Made by a program: the position numbers and the translations under genes | Assembly: GCF_036370855.1 (NCBI RefSeq) | Contig: NC_088111.1 | Coordinates: forward strand, 24,835,501-24,899,500 | Reading direction: 5' to 3' | DNA length: 64,000 bases | Source of the DNA: Dromaius novaehollandiae | Taxonomy: Eukaryota; Chordata; Aves; Casuariiformes; Dromaiidae | Part shown: positions 58,501 through 64,000 of the stretch, piece after piece | Layout: every line of letters starts with the position of its first letter | How positions within the stretch are numbered: position 1 is the first letter of the stretch | The notes under the pieces: model-generated | Databases searched by the model: none | The model's input: the letters and a program-made list of their open reading frames with translations, nothing else | What the model was told of the DNA's origin: nothing

Positions 58501-59916
58501 GGTGGCTATGGCCTAAAACTGGGGGGGCTCATCTGGACTTCAGGGAGAAATAACAGAATGGTGAAAACAGTGAATTTAGGAGCAGAGTTAGCCATCTACA
58601 AACCTGGGACATGTCTGCAGAGGATGTCTAAATGACTTTTTTGTAATTTCTGATCACCTCACAGCCTGTTATTGCTTGAAATAAGATAAAGCCTGGCCTC
58701 AGCTCAGTTCTGCCATTATGAGCATTCATTCATGTCATTACCTGTGGAGGCTAGGTTGAATGCCAGTCTGGACTTCCAGCTGTTTGAGTTTATCTAGGTA
58801 GCGCCCTAAACTGCACTTTTGATGCTCACTTTTGTCACTTGCTCCAATTATTCTTTTCTTCTCCTGCCACTAGGCTGAGTCACGTCTCCTTTTAGTCTCC
58901 TACTCCCTTTCTTTGCCTTCCCTCCATCCAGAGTCAGTGTTCTCACGCACAATCTAACCAGGCCACCACAGTGGGACTATTTTTTTTCCTCCAAACAGCC
59001 TCTGGAGTCTTTCTCAGCTGAGTCCCTTGCTCCATGAGTTCAGCCAGATCTTGGCACTTACCTCACAGACCCCCTCGGTGTTGGCTGTAGCCTGTCTGGC
59101 CACCAACACATACAAGTTCCGCCACCTCCTGGACTATGCCTTCAGCCATAGCCTTGCAACAGCAGCCAGCTTATCCTCAGTTCTGAGATTTTTTTCCAAT
59201 CTGAAAGGCAGTGCATCATAATAAAGTTAGAGCTCATGTTCACTGGTGGGGGCAAGTGGTATCTCTGCGTGGTCTAACATTGTGTGAAAATAGTCTGGGA
59301 TGCCAAAGGTCTTTCCAGGACAGGGGACTGAGCTCTGTATTTCCAAGTCTGTAGGTAGCAGCCTTCACTTGGGTCTGTGAGTTGATGCATATGGGGGAAC
59401 TGGGATGGAGGTATTCTTGATCTTTGATATAGTAGGGAACATGGCAGTGGAAAATAGAATTTGGCATCCTTAATGGAACTGTGGGGTGCTTGTCGGGCAG
59501 GGTTTAGGATAAGAGTTGCACTGGCAGAGCTGAAGGGTTGGCTGACAGGCTTCTCAGCAGTTGAATTTTGTTGCCAAACCTGAAAGTAGGCCACAGAGTT
59601 GTGCAGGGACAGCCCTGAAGAGCTGGAATTTATTGCTCGCTACTAAGGATATGGAAAAACAAGGACACAATTGCCAATTTTTGGGAGGGGGCTGTTCTTC
59701 CCTGTCCTACTCCTTCAGTAACCACCTCCATTTATCCCCCACTGAAATTTTCCAGGATTCTGCTGTGTTGGGGTCTTGGCAATTTTGCTGTCATTAGTAA
59801 TCTGTTGCCCAAGGCAACCCCTCTGCTCTGCCTAATAACCTGAGAGAGGTGGCAGGAGAGAGAACAAATTGGGCTGGATTATGTATACTGTCAAATTTCA
59901 ACTATTTTATTTTAGA

Positions 59917-59951
<35 letters not shown>

Positions 59952-62900
59952 CCCCCAGAAAGGGAAACCTGTTTCATAACCTGTGGCAGTGATGGACTTC
60001 AACACTGGATTTCTCAACTGCCAGTTTGATTTCTCTCAGCATGAAGATGTGTCCCTCTAAGAAGACATTTTGTGCTGGTGAGGCAAAATGGAGAGACTGT
60101 GGAAAACAGGCACATCAGGCTGATACTTATTAACTGATGACTAGTAATATTTGATGGATTCTAACATAGCCATAAGACCAAAAGTGTGGAATTTCAGATT
60201 TTTTTAAATTGCTTGATCTGTAATTGTGAAACTGTAACTTCCTGGTTTCTTTTTTTAAGCTCTACCTTTCCTCCAGGGGAAACGTCTGTGACTTTTTTGC
60301 TTTTCTATGAGGAAACACTATGCAGATTATTGCATGTATTGATTTGAAATAATCACTCTGACTATGACAGGGAAGCCAAATACAAATTCCGAGTAGGTTA
60401 CAGTTTTAAAAGGAGCCTGTGTCTAAAGACTCACAGCAAGCAATTTAATATAATTGGTTTGTCTTTCCAAGAAATTACTTAGGATGATTTTAATAAGGTC
60501 TCAGTAGGTACAGTTAAAAAACTTGTGCCTGACAAGTTGCAATGATGCAACTTGGCAAATGAGTTTGCAAGTGTGTTTAAATTGGCTCCAGTGTGCATCA
60601 TTAAAATCTCAAGTTCTTTCACTCCTCGAAATTCGCAGCTCTCTCATTTTACAGTCAGATTGATTATTGCTCTAATCTAGGGATGGTGAGAAACTGCCTT
60701 AAAGGAAAAGCATCCTGTGAAAACTGGCAGGATTTCTACACTGCTTTTGTTGTATCTCAAGAAAACCAGAGAGACCCTGGTCTAATCTATTTCATTTAAA
60801 GATGATGGGTCAAACAGAGCTGGCTGCATTGCACTATTGAGGGTGCAGTTTTAAAACTGCCTGGACTAAGCTGGTTTTGAACTATTCTGTTTTTTGCTGG
60901 GATGACACACAGCTGACTGAAGAATCTGGTCAACATAGCAAAGGGAGTAAACTCAGGAATGGTTCCTGGCAAAGATAAGGCCAAGTCACAAGTTTCACTG
61001 TCTTCTTCTGTTGTCCCAGGCATCCTACTCTGCAGATTTCTTCTTGCTACTCCATCTTCTTTGCAGAACCTGGAAAATATGGGACAAAGGTTTGATTAGA
61101 AACCTAATTTTTAATTTAATTTTAGAATAAGCAACATTTTGAGGGAGCCTAGCAGTGAGTATGGAGCCCACCTGCAATGTGAGTTGCAATGAGGGATTAT
61201 TCCCTTCCAACAGAACTATCTCAGAGCATCTTATCTCTATGAAACGCAAATGGCCATGAAAGGGAAAAGGATTGTTTTCAGCCTCATGTCTAAAGTCAGC
61301 AGCTAAGTCTGTAATTGGCCTGGGGTATAAGGAGCATCCTTAGCTGGCAAGCTCAAGACCTGACAAAGCTCAGTAATCCCACTATTGGTCAATATCAGAT
61401 TGCTTTGATTGCATTACACTAGGAACATAGTTCTGGTGTGGCATGAGGGGGGTGAACAAAGTCCTTCTCCAGGCAAACAGTTGCCCCTGCTGCCTGTGTA
61501 AACCCCATAGTGACAGATCCTCAGGTATAAGGCTAACGATCCTCAGTGGAAGCACCAGTCTGCAGGGTTACATAATGCAATAGCATTCACAGTGAGGAAA
61601 AAAAGAGGCCTAAATGAATCTTAACAGCAGTATTGCATGCATAAAAAGACTTCTCCTCTCCTTCTGAGCTTTCTATTTGCTTTGAGATCCAAAGCTAAGA
61701 TTCAAAATCTAGGAAAAAAAAACCAGCCAGGAAATTGCGATAATAATGAATGTATAGATTTAAAAATGTGTGGCTGTGCACCAGGGGCAATGGCTGCTTA
61801 TTTGTTCTGTCCTGCTTCCTGCACTGTGGATCAAGATGAAACTCCAGATTTCGGTTCCCCCAAACATCCTGAACTTAGAGACCCTTTTGGAGAGTAGGTG
61901 CCTTTGGCAGGGCAGGAGTTTGGTAGGGAATCTGCAACGTGAATGCAGATTAGACACAATTGAGAGCTGCAGGGTGCGCAGTCTTGGCCACAGCCAGGCC
62001 TCTGAACTGGCAGAGGGAGAGAGACTCTCCCGGTGGGCCAAGAGGGCCAGGGCTAAGTTTTTTGCAACCAAAAAAGCCCCAGAGAGGTGTTGACCTGGAA
62101 AGTAGGGCTCAAAGGAAGAACTATTTTTCCAAGGACTCACGGAATTCAGAGGTGTGTGTTTAAAAACTTTTGATTTAAATTGCTCCCCCAACAGGCCTGG
62201 GATTATTTGGGCCCAGTATATCATCTACTAGTGCACGCATATATTCTCCAAATAGACTCCTAGGATTTTTTTTATTACCATTTCATCATAAAACAGAATG
62301 GAAGAACTGTAACTTTAAAGTGCACATCCTCAATTAGAAATTTCCTGTGGCGGCCGTAAGAAAATAAGCAGGTTGAGTAGTAGCAGGTGGCTTTGGATGA
62401 TAGAGCCCTTTGGATTAATAAGATCTGGAACAAGAATTTTACACTGTACTACATATATCCAGCAAGTTAGGGGTATGAAATAGTAACATTTGAAGGAGTT
62501 GCACCACCCAAGTACTCATAGGTGAAGAGCACTACTTGTGAAATGGGATTTTTACCCAGAGGCAGAATACCCTTTTTACAAGCAATATGTAACATCTACT
62601 TGCAATTGGGCTAAAGGCCTCATTTTTTTTCCTGAGTAATACTTCACAAGTATTGCAGTTATTGCACATGGGCTGAACATTTCAGTACCTAGAATACATA
62701 GAGGCTAGTAGTGCTATTCTTATGAAATATTTCTCTACTTATGTAAAATTCACTAGGCCTTGGTAACCATATGACAAAACTGATAAAAAGAACAGCATAA
62801 TACAGACACAGCTGAGGGAGCTTTCGGTAATTGCCGATATTTTCCTGAGGGCTTGAAGACTGCACTTGCATCTGGTACGTAATAGTGGCACATAGAGTTC

Positions 62901-64000
62901 ACAAGCATCTTGGGAGTCAGTAACATTGTATTCACAAACCTAGACCTTTTTAGTCTTGGGCTAACAACATCACAACCAGCCTGGTTAATTGGAAGGCCTG
63001 ATTAGGTTTGTCTAAGACAATATCTCAGATATTGTCCTGTGTTTCTACGTTTATTTAACCAATACAACTAAGAATATGCCTACAATGACACATCTGAAAA
63101 CTAGATGTGGCATTGAGAGCCAGCAGCCCAAAACTCTCTCTATAGTCATGGGAGAATCTCACCTTGATGGAGCAATGCATCCCAACCTAAAAGAGGTTCC
63201 TGAGATACACGACGTGAACCGCTCATTGAACTTGTTTATACTTGCACATATAACTACACCACTACCTTTTATAAGTGTACATTTTGATGAGATAGTTAGC
63301 TATACCATGTACTTCATGCTGATGGCTAGCAATGTATGGTTTAGCAGAATGTCAGACATTGCATTGTAACAGGATTGGATTATCTGCACTGGGATCTAGC
63401 TGTAAGGTCTCCGATTAAAAGTACCAGAAAGGGAATATCTCACAGGCAGGAGGTCCATTCGTTTGGCTAGTGTTAACACATCATCGCTTGACTATTCGTA
63501 CAGCAATGGATTTTGGAGCCTTGTATCACATAGAGATTTTCATGAAGTATCGCCTTGGCTGTCCAACAAAAGATGGGTAACTCAAAGTTTTCAGTTAGTG
63601 AAGATCCCATTAAGCCAGTTTGGGAAGATGGAAGGGCACAGCCCTAGTTCTGCTGCTAGGTGTACATGAGATTTATCTGTTCACTGTCTATTTCTGGCAT
63701 CTGTTGGGTTTATTACATACTGATTACCTCCATTCTCTGTTTCGTAACTTCATGGGATATGTGATTTCTGATGGTCCTAGGGCTTACTGCAGTACACAGA
63801 AAGAGAACTGGACCTCATGAATTTATTCCAGCTGAAGGTCTATGCAAGCATTGCAGGGGAGACCTGTGTTTGGTAATCCCTAGAGAATCCCAGCATATCT
63901 TCTAACACATATGTGGGAATCTTAATTTTATGAGTCACACACTGCAAACAGAGAACAGGCTTTAGGAGTGACTGATAAACAATATTATCCATGTTAACAC
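55600..64000. other. AT-rich intergenic DNA, no gene identified
   Basis: Single-copy-looking, CpG-poor DNA. Frames are short (up to 154 codons at 61760-62224, minus) and lack domains. Poly-T runs occur at 56335-56349 and 59919-59951. I recognise no transposon ends, RNA genes or exons. Confidence 0.55.
59919..59951. repeat. Poly-T run
   Basis: 33 consecutive T bases followed by ccccc. It could be the reversed A-tail of a retroposed sequence, but nothing recognisable lies to the right of it and no flanking duplication was seen. Confidence 0.95.

Noticed and set aside
59919-59951. Poly-T as the tail of a processed pseudogene or SINE
   Set aside because: No recognisable gene or SINE body follows on the minus strand and no flanking duplication was found.
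61760-62224. 154-codon minus-strand frame as a gene
   Set aside because: Its sequence shows no domain, overlaps plus-strand frames of similar length, and lacks splice or promoter support.

Overview
The window looks like a gene-poor, repeat-rich stretch of a vertebrate genome, most likely a bird. This rests on CCCCATGTCCCC-type and AAACC-type simple repeats, CpG-rich TATA-less promoter-like islands, a class I (gammaretrovirus-like) fossil provirus, a class II olfactory receptor pseudogene, and no recognisable mammalian SINEs. I could not identify the species. No intact gene of known function was recognised; most long open frames lie in GC-rich or tandem-repeat DNA.

Layout. 1-1565: a 65-bp minisatellite with a 260-bp higher-order repeat. 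1571-10970: mostly AT-rich DNA with an LTR-like fragment and a possible LINE ORF1 scrap. 11105-20146 and 35869 to about 47430: the two arms of a large imperfect palindrome around a 15.7-kb spacer. The arms carry mirrored 160-bp arrays, mirrored promoter-like blocks with ZNF143/THAP11- and ETS-like sites, and mirrored exon-like segments. They differ by three large indels: an ~807-bp tandem duplication (left arm), a 634-bp solo LTR with its 5-bp target duplication (right arm), and a 2.7-kb block (right arm). Judged from selected stretches, similarity is near-perfect at 13.7-14.3 kb, lower at 17-18.6 kb and lowest at the inner edge.

Spacer (20147-35868). It holds a CpG island with YY1- and NRF1-like sites (22.2-23.5 kb), a third, interrupted copy of the arm promoter block (24.3-25.4 kb), a duplicated ~640-bp unit (25.9-26.8 kb), a broken minus-strand provirus (28.75-31.54 kb), minisatellites, and two minus-strand exon-like segments (34.0-35.4 kb) faintly resembling the histone-fold factor TAF9.

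Right flank. After the array ends (about 48.3 kb) there is a tandemly duplicated region (49.84-52.76 kb) with three sets of very short exon-like modules bounded by good splice signals. Degenerate TTAGGG-type repeats follow (54.0-54.3 kb), marking a switch to AT-rich single-copy DNA with the olfactory receptor pseudogene (54.6-55.6 kb). I see nothing identifiable from 55.6 kb to the end. The strongest candidates for something undescribed are the asymmetric palindrome with its triplicated promoter block, the right-arm-only chain of in-phase exon-like segments, and the mini-exon cluster at 50-52 kb.
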